Notes under the pieces: generated by a model | What the model was told of the DNA's origin: nothing | Database searches by the model: none | Seen by the model: only the letters and a program-made list of their open reading frames with translations | Source of the DNA: a virus | Length of the DNA: 45,077 nt | Reading direction: 5' to 3' (one strand) | IMG/VR virus record: IMGVR_UViG_3300020195_000047 | Location: 1-45,077 of that record | Part shown: piece by piece, positions 15,482 to 22,409 of the stretch | Layout of the letters: every line of letters starts with the position of its first letter | Numbering within the stretch: position 1 is the stretch's first letter | Made by a program: the position numbers and the translations under genes

Positions 15482-15759
15482 GCCGCGTAACTTACTGCTT
15501 TTTTCTGCTTGCTGTCAAGGGTTGCTTTTCTGCTGCTTGCCTTTTGCCCCCCGGGGTTTTCTGATCGGGGAGAGGACGGCCGCCGCCGCCGCAACCGCCA
15601 GCCAGCCTACCCCACCCCCCGGTCACCCCGGACATTCCCTAATGGTTTCAGCTACTTAGAGCGTCTGAGCCTGGCATCTAGGCTGCTTAGGGGCTGTGCC
15701 TTGGGCCTTGGCGCATAGGCATCATTAGAGGGGGAGCCATTGGGGGGCTTAGAATCTTG
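15482..15759. other. 278-base non-coding region upstream of the terminase block
   Basis: No credible gene is present. The plus strand is strongly pyrimidine-rich at 15496-15550 with repeated CTGCTT units, then has a GCCGCCGCCGCCGC triplet run and CCCC/GGGG blocks. It lies between an HTH gene and the HNH/terminase genes, so a packaging (cos/pac) site is possible but unproven. Confidence 0.4.
15489..15518 (-). promoter_or_regulatory. Sigma-70-like promoter for the HNH/terminase operon
   Basis: On the minus strand TTGACA (15518-15513) is followed after 18 bases by TAAGTT. Transcription would start at about 15482, next to the GTG of the HNH gene. The -35 is perfect and the -10 is poor. Confidence 0.4.
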
Positions 15760-16230
15760 TCAATAGCCCATGCCCAGACCCTCGCGCATCGATGCCCTAC
15801 GTTTCATAGTATCAGCGGTGCGCTCTGCAAACTCGCAAGGCTGAGGCAGTTCTTCAAGCATACCCTTGCGCAAGCCTAAGCGCGACATACGCACGCGTAG
15901 GCTAGCTTCCCTTGTGCCCAGCCAGTACGCGACAATGCCAATTTGCCAGCCAGCCAGCGTCAACATATTCACGAGTAGCAGGTACTCTTCATGACGTTTA
16001 AATGCTTCGCCGTCGTAGGATTTAATGCTCTGTGACGTAATCCTCGGGCGCTCTGCAATCTCGCGCAGAGCCTGGTTTAAACGAAGCTCTGCGTCATCCA
16101 GCTTTGCGGTGCGCTTACCAGCGGGCGCTTCCCAATCCGGGTATTCCTCTCTGTAGTCTTTTTCATATTGCTCTATGAGTTTCTCTGACATTTTGTCGTG
16201 GATTGCTTCTACTTCAAGAGGGGTTTTCAT
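15760..16230 (-). CDS. HTH protein, probable DNA-binding regulator
   Basis: This 156-residue protein has a helical N-terminus and, in the C-terminal third, a pattern typical of GcrA/Myb-like or sigma-4-like HTHs: GIVAYWLGTREASLRVRMSR followed by LGLRKGML. It is the first leftward gene at the divergent AT-rich region and may regulate early or late transcription. A small-terminase role is an alternative. GTTTAAAC occurs inside it at 16075 in a Leu-Asn reading frame. Confidence 0.6.
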   Translation of the reverse strand: MKTPLEVEAIHDKMSEKLIEQYEKDYREEYPDWEAPAGKRTAKLDDAELRLNQALREIAERPRITSQSIKSYDGEAFKRHEEYLLLVNMLTLAGWQIGIVAYWLGTREASLRVRMSRLGLRKGMLEELPQPCEFAERTADTMKRRASMREGLGMGY

Positions 16231-16556
16231 CGTATTAGAACTGCTAGGCTAATACTGCCTGTAAGACAAGCGGGAAATAGACAAAGCTGTTACAAAATCT
16301 TCAATGTATTACTAACGCACAGCAGCATTTATTACGCCTTGTTAATAGATTTGGTCTTACAAGCAGTCTTACAGTTGTCTCCTCTATCTTCTTATAATCA
16401 TTATCATTTATATAATTACATAATATAAAATCACATAACCAAAAGTACCTACTAGAAAACACCCAAAACCTAGGCCGGAAAACACCGGGGGAAAGTATTA
16501 CAAAATAGTTGTCAAATAACCCTTGACACCCCTTAGACCCTGTGCGACAAGAGCGC
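16231..16556. promoter_or_regulatory. AT-rich divergent control region, possible origin
   Basis: This 326-base region separates leftward and rightward genes and is much richer in A/T than the rest, especially 16381-16440. It contains three copies of GTCTTACA: inverted at 16260-16267, and direct at 16354-16361 and 16366-16373 (12-bp period). TTACAAAAT occurs twice (16290, 16498). These look like protein-binding sites. Frames open across it on either strand have protein-unlike composition and no ribosome sites. A replication origin or an early promoter/operator cluster would fit. Confidence 0.55.
16523..16551 (+). promoter_or_regulatory. Candidate early rightward promoter
   Basis: A perfect TTGACA at 16523-16528 is followed after 17 bases by GACAAG, a poor -10. 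It lies just before the first rightward early gene. The -10 may be read by a modified or phage-specific polymerase holoenzyme. Confidence 0.3.
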
Positions 16557-16781
16557 ATGACCAAAAAAGAGAAAAACACCGCCGCACTATTACAAGCCTA
16601 CGCAGGCAACCACGACGAGTTCATGATGCTCAAGGGCATCTTGTGCATGACGCACAGCATGGACTTCGTTGACTCCAACAAGGTCCGCGCCTTGCTGGAC
16701 ACGCAAGCTATTGCGCGTCGCTTGGATGCCTTGATCTTCGAAGACTTCGCCGCGACGGCAGCGGTGCGCAAATGCAGCTAG
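16557..16781 (+). CDS. Hypothetical early protein
   Basis: This 74-residue helical protein (MTKKEKNTAALLQAYAGNHD) is the first gene of the rightward early operon. The ATG at 16557 is preferred to a GTG at 16542. It overlaps the next gene by 10 bases. No family is recognised. Confidence 0.6.
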   Translation: MTKKEKNTAALLQAYAGNHDEFMMLKGILCMTHSMDFVDSNKVRALLDTQAIARRLDALIFEDFAATAAVRKCS

Positions 16782-17434
16782 TCACACTGGCCGAACAACA
16801 AGCCCAAGCTAGCGTCACGGCTAGCGAGGGCGGCGACACGACGACACTTAACCGTGAGGCTTGGCTTGAGCGCGCTATCGCGCTGCTGCGCCCTGACTTC
16901 GAGGACAACCAGACTCCTCTGCCAGTCCTCATCAAGGTGAGTGTCGGGTGGCCAGGAGGCAAGCGCTCAGCCAAGGCTATCGGTCAATATTGGCCGCCTG
17001 CGCTATCGACTAACGATATCCCTCAGATTTTCATTAGCCCTGTAATCGAGGACCCTGTACGCGCTCTGGACATCCTAGTTCACGAACTAGTTCACGCGGC
17101 GACGCCGGGAGATGGGCACGGTAAGGCATTTAAACGATGCGCTTTGGCTATGGGACTGGAGGGCAAGATGACGGCTACCGTCGCTGGACCTGGCCTAACG
17201 GCTAGGCTTACGCTACTGCGCACAGCGCTTGGAGAATATCCTCATGGCGCGCTGCGCGAGGGAGCGAGAGCGACGCCGAAACAAGGCACTAGGCTCCTCA
17301 AGGCTTGCTGCGATAGCTGCGGCTACACAGTGCGCGTCACTATGAAGTGGCTTGACCTTGGTGCGCCTCTTTGCCCTGTGCATATGTCGCCGATGAGTGT
17401 GACCTTGCCCGAGACGGAAGGCGAGGACGCATGA
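16772..17434 (+). CDS. SprT-like zinc metallopeptidase
   Basis: This is a 220-residue protein. Residues about 97-116 carry the metallopeptidase site: ILVHELVHAA with the HExxH-type motif, then GDGHGKAFKRC with the third metal ligand. The C-terminus is a zinc ribbon (ACCDSCGYTVRV and LCPVHMSP). This arrangement is that of SprT/Spartan-like proteins, which cleave proteins bound to DNA or act near transcription. Phage copies are common but of unknown target. It heads the early operon that also contains the ubiquitin-like cassette. The ATG overlaps the previous stop. Confidence 0.85.
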   Translation: MQLVTLAEQQAQASVTASEGGDTTTLNREAWLERAIALLRPDFEDNQTPLPVLIKVSVGWPGGKRSAKAIGQYWPPALSTNDIPQIFISPVIEDPVRALDILVHELVHAATPGDGHGKAFKRCALAMGLEGKMTATVAGPGLTARLTLLRTALGEYPHGALREGARATPKQGTRLLKACCDSCGYTVRVTMKWLDLGAPLCPVHMSPMSVTLPETEGEDA

Positions 17435-17487
17435 GACTGTTTAAACGCTACCAATGGCGCGAAGGCGCATGGGAGATTTCAGAATGA
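17431..17487 (+). CDS. 18-residue coupling peptide
   Basis: The frame MRLFKRYQWREGAWEISE starts with ATG overlapping the SprT-like stop and ends in TGA overlapping the next ATG (ATGA at both ends). Such exact coupling on both sides suggests it is translated. It contains a GTTTAAAC site at 17439. Confidence 0.45.
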   Translation: MRLFKRYQWREGAWEISE

Positions 17488-17732
17488 ACTATCAGCGCAC
17501 CTTCAAAATCATGCAAGCGCGTATCGACGCGCTTGACGCCGAGATTCGAGTCACGAAGGCGGCAATCGATCGCGGTGACTATGTGTATCTCGAATTTATG
17601 CAGAATCTTCTGCGCAGCGCAGAAACTCGTAGAACAGAAGTAGCGCACCTTCGGGAGGTATGCGCCGATCCTAGGCCGATAGGCCGTGTCTTGGCCATGC
17701 AATGGCTGTCAAAAGGGATGGAAGTCACATGA
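17484..17732 (+). CDS. Hypothetical coiled-coil early protein
   Basis: This 82-residue protein (MNYQRTFKIMQARIDALDAE) is largely helical. The start at 17484 overlaps the preceding stop and is preferred to an upstream in-frame ATG at 17454. Function unknown. Confidence 0.6.
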   Translation: MNYQRTFKIMQARIDALDAEIRVTKAAIDRGDYVYLEFMQNLLRSAETRRTEVAHLREVCADPRPIGRVLAMQWLSKGMEVT

Positions 17733-17884
17733 GCGACTTGGAAAGACTGGCAGCGCTGCGACGCTATGCCGCCCTGTTTAAACGTCTTGATGCTGAACCT
17801 GAACCCGATTCGGACCTTGACACTGCTAGATACTTAGACGCCTTGAAGGCGATTGAACAACGGGAGCAGCGCAATGCGGTATAG
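17729..17884 (+). CDS. Small helical early protein
   Basis: This 51-residue protein (MSDLERLAALRRYAALFKRL) is acidic in its second half. It is coupled by ATGA to the upstream gene and overlaps the next by 11 bases. Function unknown. Confidence 0.55.
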   Translation: MSDLERLAALRRYAALFKRLDAEPEPDSDLDTARYLDALKAIEQREQRNAV

Positions 17885-18203
17885 GCGGGTAGTACACATT
17901 AACGCCGAAGCGGGATCGGTAGGCGTCGCGCCTGTGGCTTGTCTTGGCGATATGCAGAAGCTTGTCGGTGGCTTGATCGAGTTAGTCACCGAGCTTCCGA
18001 ATGGCGATGAGGTATGGGCTAACGAGGAGGCGCTTCTCATTGATGGGCTGCGCAGCTTCACCTTGGACGTACCAGGCAGGCACGCGCTGAGGCTATATGG
18101 CAACGCTTACGTCATTGGACGCTGTTACGCCGATGCTGAGTCAACAGACGCGCTATCGACCTCTGAGAGCGTTAGGCAGGCGGTGCGCTTTGATGACGCG
18201 TGA
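17874..18203 (+). CDS. DUF3846-like hypothetical protein
   Basis: This 109-residue protein has the order of features seen in DUF3846 phage proteins: an N-terminal strand, LGDMQKLVGGLIELV, then LPNGDEVWANEEALL and GNAYVIGRCYAD near the C-terminus. The function of the family is not established. The ATG overlaps the upstream stop by 11 bases, a spacing that recurs in this operon (18193/18203, 18768/18778). Confidence 0.6.
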   Translation: MRYRRVVHINAEAGSVGVAPVACLGDMQKLVGGLIELVTELPNGDEVWANEEALLIDGLRSFTLDVPGRHALRLYGNAYVIGRCYADAESTDALSTSESVRQAVRFDDA

Positions 18204-18381
18204 CATGATGCTTGCTGAGCTTGTAGCGGATTTTGAGGCTTCACAGCCTACGCCACAAGCCAGGCAGGCGGCCTATTTGAAACTGATGCTGGATGGATTC
18301 GACGATGCGGCCTTGGCGATTCTGTGCCAGGGCTTGGACCCGACACGCGAGGAAATGGAGAAGAACGATGAGGCTGTTTAA
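18193..18381 (+). CDS. Small acidic early protein
   Basis: This 62-residue helical protein (LAELVADFEASQPTPQARQA) overlaps the previous gene by 11 bases. Its TAA stop is formed inside the GTTTAAAC palindrome at 18376. Function unknown. Confidence 0.55.
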   Translation: MTRDMMLAELVADFEASQPTPQARQAAYLKLMLDGFDDAALAILCQGLDPTREEMEKNDEAV

Positions 18382-18778
18382 ACTAACTGGATGCCTAGTA
18401 GGGCTTGCCGCTTGCGCGGTGACGACGCGAGACGCTAGCGGCACGCTTGACGAGCGTGACATTTTGGAGGCTAGGGAGCGCACGCGGGAGGAACTAAGCG
18501 AGCTTCGAGAGCTGCGACCTATGCCGACGCTGCCTGGCATCGAAGTCATCCACACAAGCGAGTGTGATAGTGACGAGTCATGCATGAATGAATATGTGCG
18601 GCTTGTACGCGCTACGCGCCGACTTGGTGAGTGCAGCTTCGAGAGGTCGATGCTGATCTACGCGCTGCAATTCGATGCCAGGCGTTTGATTGCGCTGCCT
18701 GAGGCTGCGTTTCTCGGCGACTGCGTAAGCAGACACGAGCGTTTAAACCGTATCGACGCGGCTGCGCGTGGGCTGTGA
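18368..18778 (+). CDS. Early lipoprotein
   Basis: This is a 136-residue protein. MRLFKLTGCLVGLAACAVTT has a basic start, a short hydrophobic core and a lipobox (LAAC, Cys16). The mature part is acidic and helical, with several Cys residues. Lipoproteins expressed early by phages can block receptors or superinfection, as T5 Llp does. That is a guess here from position and signal only. The start at 18368 is fixed by the signal sequence; the 14-base overlap with the upstream gene is consistent. Confidence 0.6.
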   Translation: MRLFKLTGCLVGLAACAVTTRDASGTLDERDILEARERTREELSELRELRPMPTLPGIEVIHTSECDSDESCMNEYVRLVRATRRLGECSFERSMLIYALQFDARRLIALPEAAFLGDCVSRHERLNRIDAAARGL

Positions 18779-19088
18779 CGACATGGACGCGATGACTATT
18801 TATTTGGACGAGGAGATTGACCTAGCAGGCACACCACATTGGCTGTGCGCTGAGCTTATGGTGCAGTTTGCGCAGACGCGACACGCCGAGAGTTATGACT
18901 ACTGGGGCACCGAGCTAACGCGTGACGTGTACGAGACACAGGCGTCAAACGTGGACGTGCAGCACATGACTTTGTGCGCGTGGGACGCTGCTACGCAGGA
19001 GTTTAGCGCCGAGGTTATCGACCCGCGTTTAAACGCAGCGGCTAAAGAATTGTGCGTCAATCGCGGATTGTCTGTAGAAATAGATTGA
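18768..19088 (+). CDS. Hypothetical acidic early protein
   Basis: This frame encodes 106 residues from GTG at 18768, or 101 from ATG at 18783. It contains many Trp, Tyr and acidic residues (PHWLCAELMVQFAQTRHAES). The TGA stop lies inside the TTGACA of the following promoter. No family is recognised. Confidence 0.55.
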   Translation: MGCDDMDAMTIYLDEEIDLAGTPHWLCAELMVQFAQTRHAESYDYWGTELTRDVYETQASNVDVQHMTLCAWDAATQEFSAEVIDPRLNAAAKELCVNRGLSVEID

Positions 19089-19113
19089 CAAGCGGTGCTT
19101 GAGCCGCTAGACA
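19085..19113 (+). promoter_or_regulatory. Promoter of the ubiquitin-like cassette
   Basis: TTGACA (19085-19090) and TAGACA (19108-19113) are 17 bases apart. The spacer holds AGCGG/CCGCT, a short hairpin. The first bases TTGACAAGCGGTGC resemble TTGACAGGCGGGGC at 22406, suggesting a shared promoter class. Confidence 0.45.
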
Positions 19114-19128
19114 TATGTTTGTAAGATT

Positions 19129-19154
19129 CTCCCCTGCGGTATACGTTTGGGGAG
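19129..19154 (+). promoter_or_regulatory. Leader hairpin upstream of the ubiquitin-like gene
   Basis: CTCCCC and GGGGAG form a perfect 6-bp stem around a loop containing GTATAC, in the 5' leader 22 bases before the ATG. It could protect the mRNA or regulate translation. No T-tract follows, so it is not a terminator in this direction. Confidence 0.4.
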
Positions 19155-19175
19155 CAAAAAAAGGAAGATACGATT

Positions 19176-19382
19176 ATGGCTAAAAATATCATTGCTCAAA
19201 CCCTTGGTGGCGACAAAAAAGTTTTCGATGACGTGACGACTGTTGCCGAAGTGCAAGCAAAGCTTATGCCGTTGCTCGGCGACGGCTACCAAGCGTCGAT
19301 TAATGGCGACACTGCCAGCGCCAGCGACGTGCTGGAGGACGGCGACGTAGTCACGTTTGCGCGTCAAGTTAAAGGCGGTTAA
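19176..19382 (+). CDS. Ubiquitin-like (beta-grasp) modifier ending in Gly-Gly
   Basis: This 68-residue protein has a beta-grasp pattern: strand (KNIIAQTLGGDKKVF), helix (VAEVQAKLMPLL), strand (YQASINGDTA), LEDGDVVTFARQ, and a bare C-terminal VKGG. The LxDGDxVxF segment before the final Gly-Gly is typical of ThiS/MoaD and of prokaryotic ubiquitin-like proteins. Because Gly-Gly is already terminal, no maturation cut is needed. The next three genes encode E2-like, JAB and E1-like proteins, so it is probably activated by the E1 and attached to targets. A strong AGGAAG site and a private promoter suggest high expression. It resembles the small protein C of PRTRC cassettes. Sulfur-carrier function is the alternative. 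Confidence 0.8.
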   Translation: MAKNIIAQTLGGDKKVFDDVTTVAEVQAKLMPLLGDGYQASINGDTASASDVLEDGDVVTFARQVKGG

Positions 19383-19393
19383 TTGTCCTTTAA

Positions 19394-19437
19394 GCCGCGC
19401 TTAGCTTGTTTGGTCATGAGCTAGGCGCGGCTGTTTT
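19394..19437 (+). terminator. Intrinsic terminator/attenuator inside the ubiquitin-like operon
   Basis: GCCGCGC and GCGCGGC pair perfectly, extended inward by a T-G pair and TAGCT/AGCTA to about 13 bp, followed by TGTTTTC. It stands 12 bases after the ubiquitin-like stop and before the E2-like gene. It should make the modifier mRNA much more abundant than the enzyme mRNA. Confidence 0.75.
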
Positions 19438-19455
19438 CATAAATCATGACCAAAC
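19408..19455 (+). promoter_or_regulatory. 12-bp inverted repeat pairing the terminator loop with downstream RNA
   Basis: GTTTGGTCATGA (19408-19419), almost all of it in the terminator loop, is exactly complementary to TCATGACCAAAC (19444-19455). This can form a pseudoknot on the terminator, or a competing hairpin that takes up its 3' arm. Either could set read-through into the E2/JAB/E1 genes. Confidence 0.55.
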
Positions 19456-19481
19456 CCCTCACATGAGGAGATAGGCACATC

Positions 19482-20561
19482 ATGACCACGACGACCTACC
19501 TCGCCGACCTTACGCGAGACGACTACAGGCTTGGCCGCGCCACGTTTGGCGACGACGCCACAGCTACGCTCGGCTACCTGCGCAATCTATGCGCTAACGC
19601 CGACACTGACCCCGCTACACTCGACATTGCACCTTACCTGGCAAGCCCGACGCAGCTCTTGGTGCGCCGAGGAGCTGTTAACCAAAGGTTCTTTGCCGGG
19701 CTGCTTAGTGGCGAGGAGCAAGCAACCACTAGATCAGCCGACACGCTTGAGACGTTTAAACGGCTTCAAGCTTCCTCAGAGACGACTATCAAAGCGTACT
19801 CTGACAACCTCAAGCGTAGCCTTAGAGACGACTACACACGTTCTGTGACTCAGCTAAAGCAAGCGCAGGACGCTATGCGAGCGCGGCTTTCTGAATACCA
19901 GAACCGCTATCAGGCTTACCTGGCCGTTTCCAAAATCGAAGGCGATTCGACCATTGCCGTCACTAACCTCAAAGCGCTAGCGGATGAGATGCAGCACCCT
20001 TTTTGGACACAGTGTGACGAGAATAATGATGGCAGTTTCGACCTACTCACACAGGAGATCACGATAACAATCCCTGTGCAGCGCACACAGGAGTTTTACA
20101 AGTGGAACCTAGGGCGCTTCATTGTGAACCTCAAAACAGGCAACAGAGACATTAAGGTGCGCCAGCAATGGGCTGCGCCAGACGCAGCTAGTGACGCTGA
20201 GAAACGAAATGGCTACAGCGAGCGCACAGGCGCGTATCTATGGCAAACATTTCACCCGTTCCTGTCGCGTGGCTCAAACAATGCGCGCCGTCTATGCGTC
20301 GGCGGGGAGGCTATGCGGTATGAGGAGATGTTTGACCAAGGCGCACTTGGAGGCATGTTAGCTATCACGCGACAAGTCCTAAGCCATTACGACCTAGACA
20401 CAGCACCACATATCTCGCCTTGGGATGAGATCAATGCGTTTAAACAAAAGCTTGCGCTGGAGAAGCGCAACAATCCACTAACGACCGAAGGTCATGTCCA
20501 ATCGGAATGGAGACTCACACATCATGTCACACAAGCTCGTAATTCCTCGCTCAGTTTATAA
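19482..20561 (+). CDS. Putative E2-like conjugating protein with coiled-coil N-terminus
   Basis: This is a 359-residue protein. Residues about 85-150 are a long charged helix. A beta-rich region at 190-250 leads to TFHPFLSRGSNNARRLCVGG (residues 256-275). The His-Pro followed after about a dozen residues by Cys-(Val/Leu)-Gly is the signature around the catalytic Cys of E2/UBC-fold proteins, here Cys272. With a ubiquitin-like gene upstream and JAB and E1-like genes downstream, an E2-type carrier is the best guess. The overall similarity is too weak to be certain; a structural or substrate-binding role is the alternative. GAGGAG precedes the ATG. Confidence 0.5.
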   Translation: MTTTTYLADLTRDDYRLGRATFGDDATATLGYLRNLCANADTDPATLDIAPYLASPTQLLVRRGAVNQRFFAGLLSGEEQATTRSADTLETFKRLQASSETTIKAYSDNLKRSLRDDYTRSVTQLKQAQDAMRARLSEYQNRYQAYLAVSKIEGDSTIAVTNLKALADEMQHPFWTQCDENNDGSFDLLTQEITITIPVQRTQEFYKWNLGRFIVNLKTGNRDIKVRQQWAAPDAASDAEKRNGYSERTGAYLWQTFHPFLSRGSNNARRLCVGGEAMRYEEMFDQGALGGMLAITRQVLSHYDLDTAPHISPWDEINAFKQKLALEKRNNPLTTEGHVQSEWRLTHHVTQARNSSLSL

Positions 20562-21354
20562 AGAGATTATGTTTTATGTCCGTGAATCGGACGTGGAAAT
20601 TAGCGGCCTAGGCACTTGCGCCTACGACCAAGCAACGAAGACGTTTAAAGTAGGCCGCATCGTTCTGTGTGAACAGGAGAATGGACCGACGGAAACCAAT
20701 CTGTCTCCGGCGAGTATCGCCAAGGCTATGCATGAGCTACGCAATGAGCCCGACACGCTGCGATTTTGGTGGCACAGCCACGTCAATATGGGCGTTTTTT
20801 GGTCTGGCACCGATCAAATTGCTATGCGCGAGCTATCAGAGCATGGATGGTTTATGGCCACAGTGTTCAACAAAAAAGCCGAAATGAAGTCATGTGCTTC
20901 ATTTCCCACGACGTTTGGCCAAATGCAGCTTGATGATATGGCCACAGAGATCGAAGACACCGTTGACGACACGCAAGCCGCTACCTGGAGAGCCAGCATG
21001 GCCGAGCGGTGCAAGCGGGTGAGCTTTGGCGGTGCTATGGGAAAGTCTCCAAGCGTGTTTCAAAGCAGCCGTCACTATCACGGCTACGACGATTGGAACA
21101 GTCAAGATCTTCTCCCTGGAATAGAATCTGGGACCAAAGACGCCGACCTTCTAAAAAAAGAAAAAATCACGACCTACAAAGATAAGCTTTATGCGGAAGC
21201 TGAGAAGAAGGTTGGCGCAATGAGCGCCGACGCTTCTGTTATCGCGCTGCATAAGCTGGAAAATAAGCAGCAAGTGCATGGACACCTTTCGATGCAGGAA
21301 GATGCAGAGCTTGAAGCCCTGCAATGGCTTTGGGGAAATGGAGTTAGGAACTAA
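20524..21354 (+). CDS. JAB/JAMM metalloprotease (deubiquitinase-like)
   Basis: This is a 276-residue protein. The full JAMM site is present: Glu25 in VEISGLG and HSHVNMGVFWSGTD (His84, His86, Ser94, Asp97), exactly HxHx7SxxD. Such zinc enzymes cut isopeptide or C-terminal bonds of ubiquitin-like proteins. Since the modifier here already ends in Gly-Gly, deconjugation is the likelier role. The C-terminal 150 residues are an added helical region of unknown use. The ATG at 20524 fits the domain start; one at 20494 is also in frame. It overlaps the upstream gene by 38 bases. Confidence 0.88.
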   Translation: MSHKLVIPRSVYKEIMFYVRESDVEISGLGTCAYDQATKTFKVGRIVLCEQENGPTETNLSPASIAKAMHELRNEPDTLRFWWHSHVNMGVFWSGTDQIAMRELSEHGWFMATVFNKKAEMKSCASFPTTFGQMQLDDMATEIEDTVDDTQAATWRASMAERCKRVSFGGAMGKSPSVFQSSRHYHGYDDWNSQDLLPGIESGTKDADLLKKEKITTYKDKLYAEAEKKVGAMSADASVIALHKLENKQQVHGHLSMQEDAELEALQWLWGNGVRN

Positions 21355-21355
21355 T

Positions 21356-22099
21356 ATGAATCTCACGAGACAACATGACACACTACCGAGCGCCACATTA
21401 GACGCTCAAATTAGAGTTATCGGCGCGGGTGGCATCGGCTCCTGGTCAACGCTTTCGCTTGCCAAGCTTGGGTTTAAACGCATCGAAGTCGTAGACTTTG
21501 ACACGGTCGATGAGGTTAACATCCCAAGCCAAGTTTTCTCTATGAGCCAAGTGGGCAAGCCCAAGGTCACAGCATTGTACGACGTGGTCAAGCTACTGAC
21601 CGACACGGCGATTGTTGAGAAGCAGGAGCGATACGCCGAGCTTCTCCCCTGCGATATTCTCGTTGTCGCGGTTGATAACATGGCCGTTCGTAAGCAGATA
21701 GCCGAAGACCTTTTAGGCGGGCGGCTGACGGCCCGCTGGATTGTCGATGCTCGAATGGCAATCGAGACAGGCATTATCAAGCCCTACAATCATGAGACGG
21801 TTAAACGGTATTTAAACGACCTCTACACCGATGAGCAGGCGGCCAGTGAGCCATGTACCAATAAGGCTATCGCTTACACGACCTTGGTCATTGCAGGGCT
21901 TGTGTCTAAGACTGTGTGTATGCTTCTGCGACACAACGCTGTACTGCAAACAAGTTTTTGCCTTGAGTATGGACCTACGCAGAGCCCGCAATTCATGACT
22001 CACACTAAGGCTCCTACCGTGTTCGTTGCGCCTATAGAGGACACCGTAGGAGACGAGGACGAGGAGCAGAATGAGGATGAGGCGTCGGATGGATTTTAG
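21356..22099 (+). CDS. E1-like ThiF/UBA adenylyltransferase
   Basis: This 247-residue protein would adenylate the modifier's C-terminal Gly. It has the nucleotide-binding loop VIGAGGIGSW (residues 21-30), VVDFDTVDEVN (Asp47, Asp49), GKPKV with the ATP-contacting Lys, and VVAVDNMAVRK. The usual NxxRQ is NIPSQ, so one ATP-binding Arg is missing, as in some divergent family members. Cys167 in EPCTNKAIAY is the best candidate for a catalytic thiol. The C-terminus is very acidic. The ATG follows the JAB stop by one base with AGGA upstream, so the two are co-translated. Confidence 0.88.
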   Translation: MNLTRQHDTLPSATLDAQIRVIGAGGIGSWSTLSLAKLGFKRIEVVDFDTVDEVNIPSQVFSMSQVGKPKVTALYDVVKLLTDTAIVEKQERYAELLPCDILVVAVDNMAVRKQIAEDLLGGRLTARWIVDARMAIETGIIKPYNHETVKRYLNDLYTDEQAASEPCTNKAIAYTTLVIAGLVSKTVCMLLRHNAVLQTSFCLEYGPTQSPQFMTHTKAPTVFVAPIEDTVGDEDEEQNEDEASDGF

Positions 22100-22409
22100 A
22101 CTGGAGAACATTAAGGGCATGCTTTGGGGCAGCCCATTGGGCAATTCCGCATTGCTACAGCAAATTTCAATTGTGCTACTTGATGTCGCCGACGACACGG
22201 TTAAGGCGCGTATTCTGGAGGCTCTTTATAAGTCGCTTAAGCCGTCATCCTACACGTCTATGGCTGAGCCGGATGAGGACGCCGCGTCTCATGCTTTTTT
22301 GGCCTACGTTAGCAGCCGCGCTTTTGAAAACGTGACTCCAAAAGAGGTCAAAATAACTCGGCTTGGCAGGAGCGTCACAGCCACAGGCTATTATGTAAGC
22401 CTTGGTTGA
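22089..22409 (+). CDS. Hypothetical protein, last gene of the ubiquitin-like operon
   Basis: This frame encodes 106 residues from ATG at 22089; ATGs at 22071 and 22077 are also in frame. It overlaps the E1 gene by 11 bases, so it belongs to the same transcript. No motif is recognised. It could be a substrate, an adaptor or an unrelated passenger. Confidence 0.55.
   Translation: MDFRLENIKGMLWGSPLGNSALLQQISIVLLDVADDTVKARILEALYKSLKPSSYTSMAEPDEDAASHAFLAYVSSRAFENVTPKEVKITRLGRSVTATGYYVSLG

Noticed and set aside
15575-15600. GCCGCC run as a CRISPR-like or iteron array
   Set aside because: It is a single short triplet run without spaced repeats. No CRISPR array was seen anywhere in the window.
16301-16579. 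Cys/Phe-rich leftward frame in the AT-rich region
   Set aside because: Its composition is unlike a protein, there is no ribosome site, and it covers the repeat-bearing control region.
19176-19382. Reading the 68-residue Gly-Gly protein as a simple ThiS/MoaD sulfur carrier
   Set aside because: Not excluded, but no thiamine or molybdopterin gene is nearby and the adjacent JAB, E1-like and E2-like genes fit protein tagging better.
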